The position numbers and the translations under genes are program-made. A model generated the notes under the pieces. It was not told where the DNA came from. It saw only the letters and a list, made by a program, of their open reading frames with translations, and ran no database searches. This document shows, piece by piece, positions 9,043 through 19,808 of a stretch of 29,547 bases of DNA. The stretch covers positions 1 to 29,547 of the forward strand of contig JAWQRN010000441.1 of assembly GCA_033557685.1 (NCBI GenBank), read 5' to 3'. The number at the start of each line of letters is the position of its first letter. Within the stretch, counting starts at the first letter, position 1. Origin of the DNA: Sperchopsis tessellata (taxonomy: Eukaryota > Arthropoda > Insecta > Coleoptera > Hydrophilidae).

Positions 9043-9904
9043 CTTTAGGGATATGCAAGACCCGTTTCAAATGTATGATGTGGTGGATTTAAAAGCAAGG
9101 TTGCGATTTTCAAAGGAGGGTGTAATTTACCTACTGGATTAAATTGGCAGACAGGAGAAATCAACAAAACGCAGCAAACCTCTATCTGCAAGGGATCAAC
9201 TTAAATTACATTTTTATGCCACTGGTGCATTTCAGATATTAATTGGCGATACAATTAACATAAAGAAATCTACCGTTTGTAGAGCCCTGAAGAAAATCAC
9301 ACATGAACTAGCTTTGTTGCATGTGTGTTTTATATATATGCTAGCCAATCCAAATGAACGCATTAAGGTAAAACTTAGTTTTTATCAAATATCTGGTTTC
9401 CCTTGTATTATTTGGGCCATAGATTATACCTACATAAAAATATAATGACCTGGGGTAATGAATGTTGAACGAGTCAGAAATAGAAAAGGTTGATTCTCTT
9501 TTAAGTTACAAGCAGTTTGTGATGGAAACACGATAATACAAAATATTGTTACAAGTTGGTCAGGTTCTATACATGATAGTACTATATTTAATGACGAAGC
9601 CTTGAATGCAGAATTTCAAAATGCAACAAAAAAGCCAATCGAACGATATTTTGGTATTATAAAACGCAGATTTCCTTGTTTAGCTGTTAGGATGAGGTTT
9701 CTATTGGACATAATCATGGAAACAATAGAGGCTTGGTTTGTTCTACATAACATTGCTCTTGATTTAAAAGGAGAAGAGGCTATTGTAGATGAAGAAATAA
9801 TTATACCTGCAGAAGCAATGGATTCAATTGCTGTCCATAACATACAAGCAAATGTAGCAACAACAGAAGGGAATGCGTTAGTAAACACAATGTTTGCAAG
9901 GTAA
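9043..9904 (+). pseudogene. PIF/Harbinger transposase (HARBI1-like), broken
   Basis: Translation in shifting frames gives the HARBI1 order. The N-terminal part has DPFQMYDVVDLKARLRFSKE, then LSARDQLKLHFYATGAFQ and a helix-turn-helix-like GDTINIKKSTVCRALKKI (about 9195-9300). The catalytic blocks are IIWAIDYTYIKI (first Asp, about 9415-9450), the NRKG box (about 9480), SGSIHDSTIFND (second Asp, about 9563-9598) and IERYFGIIKRRFPCLA (catalytic Glu, about 9640-9685). The C-terminal ETIEAWFVLHNIALD matches the family's 'LHN' region. Stops occur near 9139 and 9445, and the 60-odd residues normally lying between the second Asp and the Glu are missing, so it cannot work. The last 100 codons (9602-9904) remain open. 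Confidence 0.9.
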
Positions 9905-9955
9905 TTTATATTAAATAAAAATAATAAGAATAATACACACAAAATTTAAAAAATA

Positions 9956-10796
9956 TTAATTATAAGCTTCAAGATTTGTTTTACTAAATTTAATATCGAG
10001 TGAACGCTGCTTTCTCAAAGAAAACAGTCTATCTTCGTATTCATCTGCATTTCGACAAGAGAGATTTTTTTTTATAAAACCAACTTTTTAATTGTTCGGT
10101 TTGCTTAATTCTTCAAATGTGTTTTTTTTTTCAGGTGAGGTCGTACATTTGGTGTGTATGTCGTTCGTCTTGATGTAATCGGTCTCGATGCAGTTTCTAC
10201 CTTGTAGGATGTGGACGCAACAACTGCCATAGATGCTAGGAAGCTGTAATAGTCTTCGTTATCCATTTTGATATAATTTTCTAATTGACGCATATCCTGC
10301 AAATAAAGCACACTTTATATAATTAGTACAAAAAAGAACAGAATGTCAAAACTGAATATATACTATTCAAAACTGACTTTGTTAAAAATTTATCTTAATT
10401 TATATCAATTGTAATAAGTTATAAATATATTATAAATATCAGTTTACTGCACTAAACTATAATACAGTTTATATTTAAGTGTTAATTTTTACTTATATTT
10501 TCTATTACTACAACTTACCGTAATAAAATGCATCTGTATCATATATACTATAAAATAGAATAATTTCATCCACAAACGTGCCTAGTATGAGGGCCCCCGA
10601 ATCGCTCAATTATGGAACAAATCTACAACCTCCCGTTTTTTTTAAATTTTTTTCTGAAAATAAATGTATGTCATTATTGCTTATGAAAAAATTATAGTGT
10701 ATACATTACCTTGCCTGCTGCTCTCTGCCTTTTCAGTTCTTCTAGAGTTTCGCCACAATCTGATTGAACTGTACCACTTGTGCTGATGTAATTCAT
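9956..10796 (-). pseudogene. Second Harbinger gene (MADF/Myb-like accessory protein), decayed, spliced
   Basis: Harbinger elements carry a DNA-binding accessory gene (Myb/SANT or MADF) beside the transposase. Antisense here, ATG at 10794-10796 opens an exon (10710-10796: MNYISTSGTVQSDCG, then EELKRQRAAGK) ending in a good donor (AAG|GTAATG). An acceptor TTTATTTGCAG lies at 10297 and the frame continues in phase as DMRQLENYIKMDNEDYY, then FLASMAVV, which looks like a BESS-type C-terminal motif. The reading frame breaks in an A-run near 10127-10137 and can be followed in other frames through RNADEYEDRLFSLRKQR to a stop at 9956-9958. The N-terminal DNA-binding domain upstream of 10796 was not clearly recovered. 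Assignment rests on position and intron phase more than on motif strength. Confidence 0.5.
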
Positions 10797-11549
10797 ATAA
10801 TTTATAATTAAGGTTCTATACTTTTAAGAAGTTGTTGTACTCTGACTTAACTACAGTGCTAACAGACTTCCCAATCGCACAATGTTATGATAGTGTTATT
10901 GAAAATTAGTAATAAGTTACAGAATACTTATATTATGTTCGGCTACCTCTTCGCTAAGTTGCATTCTATGGCAACTTCATTCCAGAAATCAGTATTTGTA
11001 GTCAACTATTGATATTGTTATATTGCTTAGAGGGCTATTTCTCATCATATTCGCCTAATGAACACCTGCTAATGCTGACTACAAGTGTAAAAGCAATTAG
11101 ATCAATTATGACACTTTTAGTTTTAAGTAACTTACTTTCCAGGTTTGAAAAGGTAAAAATTGCAGCTCCCAGTTAAAATATTTTACGTACATAACGATAT
11201 TTATACTAAACTGTGGATTATTATATGCGTAAAATATAATAATTGAAATTTAATGACAATTACATACCGTCTTACTATTACTATATTAACAGATATGCCT
11301 TTTCCATTCGATATGGTTTTTGTTTTATTTCCTTTTATCCCTCAATTTCTAAACATGCACTGTGACCGTGAAGAAACTTATGTAAACGAGAAACATACGA
11401 TGCAGTTGCATCAGTTTCTTCGCTTTGTGTATGGTTTAAAAGCGCAGTATTTGCAAGCTAGGAACATGTAAATCTCGTTTGTAGTTCATTCGTACAACTG
11501 ATTTACTTTTAAATCAGATTTTTTTTAAATCAGTTTTATGTATTTTTAG

Positions 11550-11580
11550 ATTAAAATCGCTTTTGTACAACCGGGCCCTA
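11550..11580 (-). repeat. Harbinger right terminal inverted repeat
   Basis: Reverse complement of the left terminus with few mismatches. It ends in GGGCCCTA. Confidence 0.85.
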
Positions 11581-11741
11581 ATGACGCCAGTCTCAACTAC
11601 CGTTAAACTTTCACACCAGTAACGGTTTACATATGAAATGTTAGTTTGTCTTGCTTGTATCACTTTTAAAGTACAAGTAGGAGGTGATTGTTTTATTTTG
11701 TGAGCTATCGTATTCTATAAAACAATATCATGTAAGAATGT

Positions 11742-12266
11742 AGTGTTTTAATATTTGAATACATCAAGTATCGAGCAAATCGGCCAAGGCAATATATTAA
11801 AAACAGAAATCAAATTCGCATCGAAAAATTAAAGGAAACAAGCCGAAATTGCAGTGAACGCGTGTTTCTGTCATTAAGACGTAATCAAAATTCCTCTTGT
11901 TAGTAATTAACTCTACCCCACGTACGAATACATATTTTACTCCTTGTATATATACTTTGAGATAGTGAGTGAGCGTATTATGAGAGGTATCGCAATGTTT
12001 TAATGTTGCAATTGAATACTTATTACGCTAATTTGATATTAATCTTCACAATATACAAGGAATTAAATATGTAATCGCACGTGGGATTCAGCTAATTACT
12101 AATAAGAGCAATGCTGATGACGTCTTATTTAAAAAAACACGTGTCCACTGCAATTTCGGTTTGTTTCCCTTAATTTATCAATACATATTTGATTTCTGTA
12201 TTTAATATATTGATTTGGCTGGTTTGTTCGCTATTTAATTTATTGAAATATTAAAATAATACATTC
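11742..12266. repeat. Long inverted repeat, arms of about 215 bp
   Basis: The arms, 11742-11955 and 12050-12266, are reverse complements at about 80% by eye with small indels. Diagnostic shared blocks are CAATATATTAAA, CAGAAATCAAAT, CCGAAATTGCAGTG, CGTGTTT, AAGACGT, TTAGTAATTA and CCTTGTATAT. The spacer is about 95 bp. Imperfect 16-bp direct repeats, TATCATGTAAGAATGT (11726-11741) and TATCATACAAGAATGT (12295-12310), flank the structure and could be target-site duplications. There is no coding capacity. It is a foldback-type non-autonomous transposon or an inverted duplication, and any transcript would form a long hairpin. Confidence 0.8.
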
Positions 12267-12360
12267 ATGTACGTCCAAGGAAGCAACAAATTCTTATCAT
12301 ACAAGAATGTTTTATCTTCAGGTTTTGCAGGAGATAGCCGTGTGTTGGCTTTTCTTTTTT

Positions 12361-12400
12361 CCGACGTTGCGTCCACCGTTGCAGGGACATTATCAAGACA
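12361..12400 (-). ncRNA. Hammerhead-like motif, decayed (PLE type)
   Basis: The minus strand reads CTTGATAAT, GTCC (complement of 12385-12388), loop, GGAC (complement of 12371-12374), GCAAC in place of GAAAC, GTCGG. Stem II is perfect, but both core boxes carry substitutions. It matches the 1122-1283 pair in layout (GTCC..TGCAAC..GTGGAC). A faint sense partner may lie at 12427-12463 (CTTGACATGT then GTGCTAGATGTAGG). Confidence 0.45.
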
Positions 12401-12470
12401 TTTAGTTCTTATAAGTTGAGTTAGAGCTTGACATGTAACTCTGAAAAGTGCTAGATGTAGGTGCCAACCA

Positions 12471-13525
12471 GCTATATAAGAATGTTGGTTGAGAAGATGA
12501 TTTGGAACAGCAAAATAATCCTAATGAGAGAGTAATAGGAGCCAACTACAGAACACGTAAACAAAATAAATAAATACTTGAAAAATGACTAAACACGTGG
12601 AATACAGAAATAATAAACTTGCGCCGTAAACTAATTTCAACTTCATATTGCAGTTTAATGAGTCTATGAATCAATACTTGAACATGGAAAGGCTACAAAC
12701 TTTTCCAATATGTACAAACCTACTATTGTGATAAGTTAAAGCGGATATTGCTAGTGTAAATGAAAACTGAGATGTTAAGACAAAAATATGTTCCATAATA
12801 AATGCGTATACTTTGGAGTTAAATAAATTTGCAAAACGTAAGTAACCTGCGGCAGATGCAAATAACATTTAAATGCCATAAGTTCCTTGGTTAACAGTTG
12901 CAGGTGGAAACCCTCAAATGGTTTATATAATTTTCTGGACCTTCTGTTGAATGTTGTGTTAAAAATGTCAGAAATAATCAAAGCATATCTCTGGGAATTC
13001 TTATTTTACACCTATATATGGCTGCTTCAGTTACGATTTTTTTACATCAATAATCATTTTTCAAACAATTATTAGGCTGTCGGTAAGAAATTGTCTTGAT
13101 TTACATACATTATGGATATATTATGCAAAATAAAACCTACTAATTGCACTTAAAAAATAAGACTGGAGAGATAAATAAAATCCATGCGTAAAACTACCTT
13201 AACGGACAAAAACAGATGGCACTACAAATTGTTTTCGATTCCAGAGTTGGATTAGCAGAATCATTAAGATTTTAAGATAAATTAGTTTGTATGTAAGAAC
13301 TATATAATTATTTATCTGACGTAACTTAAATCTACATGTGTTATTGACCTCTACATGCTACCCAAACATATTATGTATTTGACAGATGCGGTATCTAGTT
13401 GTCCACTCTGTAAATAAGATACTAAAAGATAAATAGCAGATTTTTATACTGTGATTTTCAGATATTCATTACTGAAAAATTCTACATTAATATTTCAATA
13501 CAAAATGTCTCTACATTTTAATAAT
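12471..13525. other. Non-coding stretch
   Basis: Overlapping short frames on both strands (12671-13075) show no domain. No structure was recognised. Confidence 0.5.
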
Positions 13526-13528
13526 AAG

Positions 13529-13740
13529 TTCCTCGGTGGCTTACAGGATAATTAACGAATTTGTGAAGTGAGGCACCCGAGTTCGATACCTAACTCAGAT
13601 AGTCGACTTTTATCGAATAGGGGTCTAAGCATATGTCGTTTTCTGGGATCGACGTAAAACAGTGAGTATTGGTTCATACATTGCGACTATGTAAACGTTA
13701 ATCAACCCAATTCCAGTTGAAATACTGTATGTAGAAACAT
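13529..13740 (+). mobile_element. tRNA-derived SINE, sense copy
   Basis: It begins TTCCTCGGTGGC with an A box TGGCTTACAGG (about 13536-13546) and a B box GTTCGATACC (13581-13590). The body AGGGGTCTAAGC matches AGGGGCTTAGAA of the antisense copy at 8750-8913. The tail contains AATCAACCCAATTCCAG near 13700. Head-to-body order is the same as in the other copy. The 3' end is estimated. Confidence 0.65.
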
Positions 13741-13984
13741 GCATAGGTGAGACTGTCTATATCAGTGTATATAAGCCGACGGTAATGAAAACAAATCAAC
13801 AAACAGAAATTTTAACAACTTGTTTAACTGAAAAATTTTAATAGTTATAATATTATAATAAATGTCTTGTCTATTATTAAATCAATTTATACCACGCCCT
13901 TTCGGTTATGTATACTTAATGATTCCTTATGTCTACGTACACAAAACAATATTTATTAATTCCGACAAAAATTTAGATATTTAA

Positions 13985-15640
13985 AGATTAAGGAGAGATT
14001 TGCAGAGAAATACCCGCAATACAACCACATAACTGAACAGAGACTTGTAGAACATAAAAGAGTAATATTACGAAATAACTAAATACCCCAGTTAATATTA
14101 GAGCATATCGAAATGGAAGTAATTCAGCAAATATAAAAAATACAAGGAGAATATATGGTGAATAAAGAAAATCAGCCAAATACAAGATGAAAAAAATACA
14201 AACTGATCAAACATTACAAGTAGAAGAAAACAATACACATTCCTATTCCAGTCATACCATTTTTCAACCTGAGGAAACAAAGGATGTGAAACATAGGCTA
14301 AAAAAACAATTGGAAATAGAGAAAATAAAGTGGAAACGAACTAATCCCATATTATGACTAATTTACCAAAACTAATATATAAAACCGATACACCAATATT
14401 AATAGATATCATTAATAATGATATAGTAAAGCAATATATGACAGAAACTAGTAACTTGAAATAAATTCACTCAACAATACACATGTTAGCTTCAACAATA
14501 ATATAAGAAGACCCTAACAAAATTAAATTTACGGAACGTTTTCAAAATTAATACTTTCGTGGTGACTGTATTAATATATTCTTTTGGCATAATAAACTGG
14601 TTAATAATTGCATTAGAAGACATAAACACACTAAACAGAATTGAATTAACAAAACATAGAAACTTACTTCCAAACTCATGCAAGGAAAGAGCAACAATAA
14701 GCAAAAATGAGGAAAGAAGGAGGTTAGTAGACATTAAAGACTTACACAAGAAACAAACCGAAACGCTATATAAATACGTTTACAGCAAAAATACTCAGAT
14801 ACATAACGCAATAAGAATATTAACCAAGAAATACGCGCCAATAAACCTCATACAGCAAACTGAAATACAAGAAACACAAAATGCACTACAGCAGAAGAAA
14901 GAGATATTGTCTCAAAGGATCTTACACGGAAAACACTACAAGAATATTAACAACGAAAACATTAATGAAAATTGAACGTATTAATATCTGCAAAAAGTAG
15001 ACTAAAAACTACAGAAAATGCATTTTAAGACATAAGTCAATTACAGATGGCACAGGTAGAAAATGCCATCTAACACAAGAAACAATAGATCACCTAACTG
15101 GTAGATGTAAACTGCTGGCTAGAGTAGAATATACAGAAAGAGACAACTTAGGTAGAAAAATAGTACACCAAATAATAGCACAAAAGTACAAATTTATTTT
15201 AGACAATACACCATACTACAAATACACACCAGAAATTATACTAAAAAACGAAAATTACAAACTATACTGGGACAGAACAATATGCACAGACAAAATTATA
15301 CCACACAATAGACCAGATATATAATTACAATACAAAAAACAATACTGCATACCTACTTGATATGGCGTTTCCTAACGATGCAAATATAACAAAAAATACA
15401 GCGGGAAAATATCAACCAGTTGCAATGGAGTCAGAAAAGATTTGGAAACATAAACAAGTAACAGTTATACCATTAATCATCTCAGTCACTGGAATCACTC
15501 CTCATACATTCATCAAACATCTATCTCAATTAAATCTTCCATAGAACATAGATACCCAAACACAAAGAGCATTAATTCTAAAAACTTGTCATATTGTCAG
15601 AAAGTTTTTAAATAAACAATAGTAACGCTAAATAAACTTG
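13985..15640 (+). pseudogene. R2/R4/Dong-type non-LTR retrotransposon relic with restriction-like endonuclease
   Basis: The sense translation in changing frames gives: RFAEKYPQYNHITEQRLVEH and KRVILRNN (N-terminal side, about 13998-14080); VTVLIYSFGIINW (late reverse transcriptase/thumb, 14559-14600, open without ATG from about 14508); LTKHRNLLPNSCKER and LVDIKDLHKKQ (about 14650-14750); ETIDHLTGRCKLLA (remnant of the zinc knuckle, about 15080-15120); YYKYTPEIILKNENYKLYWD (about 15214-15273); HNRPDI (about 15305) and AYLLDMAFPND (about 15348-15378), the PD..D nuclease core; VIPLIISVTGI (about 15455); and QRALILKTCHIVRKFLNK near the end. These are the C-terminal blocks of site-specific LINEs with a PD-(D/E)XK nuclease. 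The core reverse transcriptase with its catalytic aspartates is missing (internal deletion about 14090-14500), and stops and shifts are frequent. Confidence 0.82.
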
Positions 15641-17360
15641 GCACTAGCACGTCTACTTAGATTAACTCGAATGTTAAATTTGAGGCAATTCAATCAAGAT
15701 ATAATTATAATAATAGTAATAATATTGTCTATACCAGAAAATACATTCAGTATTTATTTTTTTACCTCACGTACTACATATCCGGTACTATTATAGACTA
15801 TTCGAGATACAATTAATAATACTATGAAAATAATGCATACGATATTTCGAATCTTTTGCGCACCGTTTTAATGACCAGTGACATACAGATCTGGGATGAT
15901 AATATATATTGGTAATTCTTATATACCGAAATATTACTTATAAATATATAGAATGTTTTCGTATTATATTAAACATGTGAATGTCTAACCGAGATATAAA
16001 TTATTTCCCGTATAATTCCAGTCCAACATTACACCGAGATAAAATAAATACAACAAGTCTAAGATTGTTAATATATTCTACAATCTGGCTGTCATTACTA
16101 AGCGAATAATCTACACGGTAAGTACACTGCATATGTACTATACTGCGAAATATAGTCCATAGTATCTTTTAAGAAGATGATAGAAATTCAGCCTCTAAAA
16201 TGGGTATCTACCTAAAAAATGAGAAATTTGATTGATAACTTAACGAACGCAAACTTAAGATTAAGAACAGTAGTAGGCTATAGAAAAATTTCCCGTCACT
16301 TGTTGATGTAATGTTATTCAGCTTTGAGTTTGACCCTAGAACAAGTGAAACAATACCGGCACTTTAAGAAACTTCTTGGGCTTTCGATTTGGAAAAACTA
16401 AGAAATTAAAATAAAATATTTGAACTCTCACCAATAATAAAATAGCTGTTGTATACTGTTTTTATAAAAAATATGGAGTGATTTATAAAGATGTAATATT
16501 TTGCGAGAATGTTATTTGAGAGACAATTCCAAGCCCAGAAGTATAAGTAAAACATGTCTGGAATGCTTTAAAAGTGAAATAGTTTATTTGCATTTGGCAG
16601 CTTGGATATTATTAGTACTACAGAATTAGTTAAACGGGTAAATTGTGCAAAATTTTACAAGGAGTAAGATTTTGTTTTAAATATTTATGAATTATAAATA
16701 TCAATTTTGTTAGTGTATAAGAAAAAAAAATGACACAAAATGTATAGCAAATTAAGTGGGTAATGAAATAAAAGTAAAAACAAAAAAAAATGAGATAGGA
16801 AACAATTTATTAATTTTTTAAATATGAATCAAAGTATTTATTATTTTTACTACAGTAATTTACATAGATTATTGAACAAATTTTCGAGATTTTTCCATAG
16901 ACATAAATACTTAAAATAGCCGTTCAGGAAATGGATTATAAAACTATGAAAACGATCCTTAAAATTTGACACTGTTAATTATTGTTTGTACAAAGTCTAA
17001 AATGGTTTATACAACTGAAGAGCACGATGACATGCCTTTTCGTTATTATTCATGTGCATATATGGAGAGGAGTTATAATTTAAAAACTGGAACTTTCATG
17101 AAACCTTAATGCAGAATTTGAATATTTAAACTAGAAACTGAGTAATTAATTCTTTAATACGTTCACTTTGTACTAGAAACTCCAGTTAGAGATATTAGTC
17201 CAAAATGCAACACACCAGACAAGAAATTTATTAAACTTCGAAACAAAATAATTTGAAATCTTTTCATTTGCATGTAGAAAATACTCTGTATACATAAAAG
17301 GAGTGAAATTCCGGAAAGAAATACCAAATGTCTATCAATTATTTAGTCAAAAATTTTGTG
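15641..17360. other. Non-coding AT-rich stretch
   Basis: 1.7 kb without a recognisable gene, repeat or RNA. Confidence 0.55.
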
Positions 17361-17515
17361 TACCGGCTTCGAAGCAACACGTCTCATCCTCAGGACAAAC
17401 TAGTAATAAAGACAATTCAATTAATAAGCAAAGATTTATAAGATTAGGATTTTAGATTTTATTCTCTTTATTACTAGTTTATTCTGAGTATGAGGCGTGA
17501 TGTCTCGAAATTTTA
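17361..17515. mobile_element. Second foldback pair of hammerhead-like motifs
   Basis: Arms 17366-17417 and 17460-17512 are reverse complements over about 50 bp, sharing TAAACTAGTAATAAAG, CTCAT and TTCGA. The left motif is antisense (core CTGAGGA, GAAGC for GAAAC). The right motif is sense (CTGAGTA 17484-17490; GAGGC 17492-17496 with GTCTC 17502-17506; GAAA 17507-17510). The stem II sequence GAGGCGTGAT is of the same subfamily as the fossil at 136-180. Head-to-head arrangement with a short spacer repeats what is seen at 1122-1283. Both copies carry core substitutions. Confidence 0.55.
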
Positions 17516-17784
17516 GTTAAACTTTTGCTTACTTCTCAATTTTTGAGATTTTGTGAGATTGCAGCGGATAAAGTTGTTGGATTGGGAAGGCACATATTTG
17601 AGACAAAATAATTATACCCGTAAGTTACAAATGAAGGAGAAAGATGTTCAAGTAAAAAAGTCGATAGCTGTATTTCTCAATAAATTTGGAGTGCTAAATA
17701 TTTGTATATATTTATTATTAATAAACAATAATTCTGAAAATGTTTTATTAAATTATATTGTAGTTACAATTTTGTATTGCCAAT

Positions 17785-18130
17785 AGTTTTGATATCTTCT
17801 TCGCAAAACTTCTTGGACATTTCTTCAAATAAATGTCATGTGAACTTCCAGTATATCTAGAATTAACATATAAAATGTTCATATCGCTAGCATAGATAAG
17901 CTGTACGTGTATACAGTGGTAGCTTTTTCTATTAAAAAATATATACGGCAGGAACTCAGGATTTGGTTTATTAGGTGGTATAATTGCTACACGTGTTCAA
18001 TGTACAGCATCAATTTCACCCGTTCTTCTAATAAATGGTCGATGATTGTATTAACAATTATTTGTAAATAAGTTACCTCGGCCCACGTTTTTTTAGGTTT
18101 CTACCACATGCTGAGACACTATTTCCGGTT
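17785..18130 (-). pseudogene. PIF/Harbinger transposase relic, second copy
   Basis: On the minus strand a single frame with one internal TGA reads GEIDAVH, stop, TRVAIIPPNKPNPE (first catalytic Asp block, where GAIDCTHVAI is usual, about 17955-18021), then NRKSYHCIHVQLIYASDMN (NRKxYH box, about 17882-17938) and VNSRYTGSSHDIYL (second catalytic Asp, about 17825-17865). These are family-diagnostic spacings. The upstream LKKRGPR part is out of frame. The catalytic Glu region and both termini are missing. It differs from the copy at 9043-9904 and represents a separate Harbinger lineage. Confidence 0.82.
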
Positions 18131-19800
18131 AGCTCTTTGTCGAACCTGAATAATTTTATGAATTGTTATTATTTAAATTGAAAAACGTCATGTATTTATC
18201 GCAACTGTATAGGAGATTATTAATAACCTACTACAATAAGCACGCGAAATATCAAATTTTGACGATCTCACGCTGTTTCATCGGAGGAATGCTTCGCTAT
18301 ATAATATGATAAAGGAATTCACGAAATATCACTTTTGTGGTTGAGAATACCGTAAGTGATACTTTTGTGGTGGGGTTTGAAATTTTATCATTTATCACTT
18401 ACCGTGAATGTTAAGAATTGGGCTCCTTGTCTGATAGGGAAGGAGTTAAAAAAAAACATGTAGTTAAGGCCAGACTTCTGATGAGTTTGCGTCTAGGCAG
18501 ATAAGAAATGTAATAAATAGATGTGAGCACCATTGTTCTTTATCAGTAGTAATACAAACGCTACGTTTTGCACGTAATAGATTTAAACACCAATATTGTA
18601 TTTGACAAACATAGAAATAAGAAATTGTGTCAATAAAATTGTTCTTTAAGAAGTGATTTTTCTTGAAGAAGAACAAAATCATTACGTACCAAGAGCTTGT
18701 AAACATATAATATAAATGTAATAATTTATAGATAAAGAGAGGCCAGATCATAATTTATTAGAAAAAAATTAAAATAAAGTAGTAAATAGGAGTCTTGAAC
18801 AAGGGGGGAGCTGGACAACTACACACGGGAACTAGTAGCGACGAGACACTTGGCCTCGGAGACAAATAACAGCATTTCGACATTTCCTGTTAAATTACAA
18901 TAATTGTACATAAAAATTTAGTTTTCATTGCTTTAAAGATATGCATTGGATGAATATGTATATAGTACGTGGCTTTTAGTTTTTTTTAGAAATTTTTTAT
19001 CATGTTTACATATTTTTACTAAACATATACAGTTATAATTTTTAGTATATAAGAATATACAATAAATGCTGATAGAGTTACAAAGATTTTTTTTAAATTT
19101 GAGTAAGAGCGCAGAATTATTAGAGTTTATCAATTATTTCAATTAAAATTTAATATAACCACAAAAAGTAACATAAACTACTTAGGTTAGGTGCAGCCAT
19201 CGCCTTGACCACATGGTTCTATTTGATATACTAATATATACGTAAAAAATCATGGATACTCCAGGATTGTTTCGAACTTGGTCTGGGGATATACAAATTA
19301 ATAGATGTGTGCCTAGAATTAATATAATTTAGCAAATGTTAATAGTCTTGATTTAATTATTAGTGCTAATAGATTTGATTTATTTTGATGATTGATAGTA
19401 CTAATACATTTTTTCTGTAAGTCATGAAATATAATAAGCCACCTATTTAATTTTGATTTATCAAATACAGAGCCATCGACCTACGAAGGAATACATATTT
19501 CTAATAAATATTTATAATACGTTTTATAAATTCAAAATTATTAAGTCTGTTAATCGAATACACTAAAAAGAAATAGTATTATTCCACATTTTACATTACC
19601 AGTGCTGTCGAGATGAATGATGATTACAAATAAACTTTTATGAATCAACGGAGTAATTCTATTCAACTTTTCTAAAAGCATGAAATGAAGAGCTGAATAT
19701 AATTGTGTAGGATAAAACTCGATACAACCCTGTGCAAATAATCTGAGAAACATTTAGTACTTTGACATGAATGTCAGTTTTGTGTCGTCGGCTGTTGAAA
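18131..19800. other. Non-coding stretch upstream of the TQT-repeat locus
   Basis: Contains a small cluster of short repeats near 18315-18410 (ATCACTTTTGTGGT, GTGATACTTTTGTGG, ATCACTTACCGTGA) and a locally GC-richer patch at 18800-18880 of unknown nature. Minus-strand frames at 18464-18751, 18933-19133 and 19550-19753 lack domains. Confidence 0.45.
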
Positions 19801-19808
19801 TATATAAA
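19801..19808 (+). promoter_or_regulatory. Candidate TATA box of the TQT-repeat locus
   Basis: TATATAAA lies 52 bases upstream of the ATG at 19860, so a start about 30 bases downstream would leave a 5' UTR of about 25-30 nt. Chance occurrence is common in AT-rich DNA. Confidence 0.3.

Larger units (their letters stand above)
8408..11581 (+). mobile_element. PIF/Harbinger DNA transposon, about 3.17 kb, decayed but with both ends
   Basis: The terminal inverted repeats match: the left end reads TAGGGCCGGTTTTACAAAGG and the reverse complement of the right end reads TAGGGCCCGGTTGTACAAAA, both continuing into GCGATTT. Flanks are TTA (8408-8410) and TAA (11579-11581), consistent with the 3-bp TWA target preference of this superfamily, although the two are not identical direct copies. 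Inside are a broken transposase (sense), a second spliced gene (antisense) and a SINE inserted later. Subterminal copies of TGTAAATC and ATTTAC boxes are scattered near both ends. Confidence 0.85.

Noticed and set aside
11253..11471. 72-codon sense frame near the Harbinger right end
   Set aside because: Lies in subterminal transposon sequence and shows no domain.
14098..14280. Minus-strand frames at 13988-14749
   Set aside because: Antisense shadows of the LINE relic, whose sense translation gives recognisable family blocks.
17553..17786. 77-codon sense frame beside the second Harbinger relic
   Set aside because: Lys-rich AT-type chance frame; the antisense strand just beyond carries the recognisable transposase.
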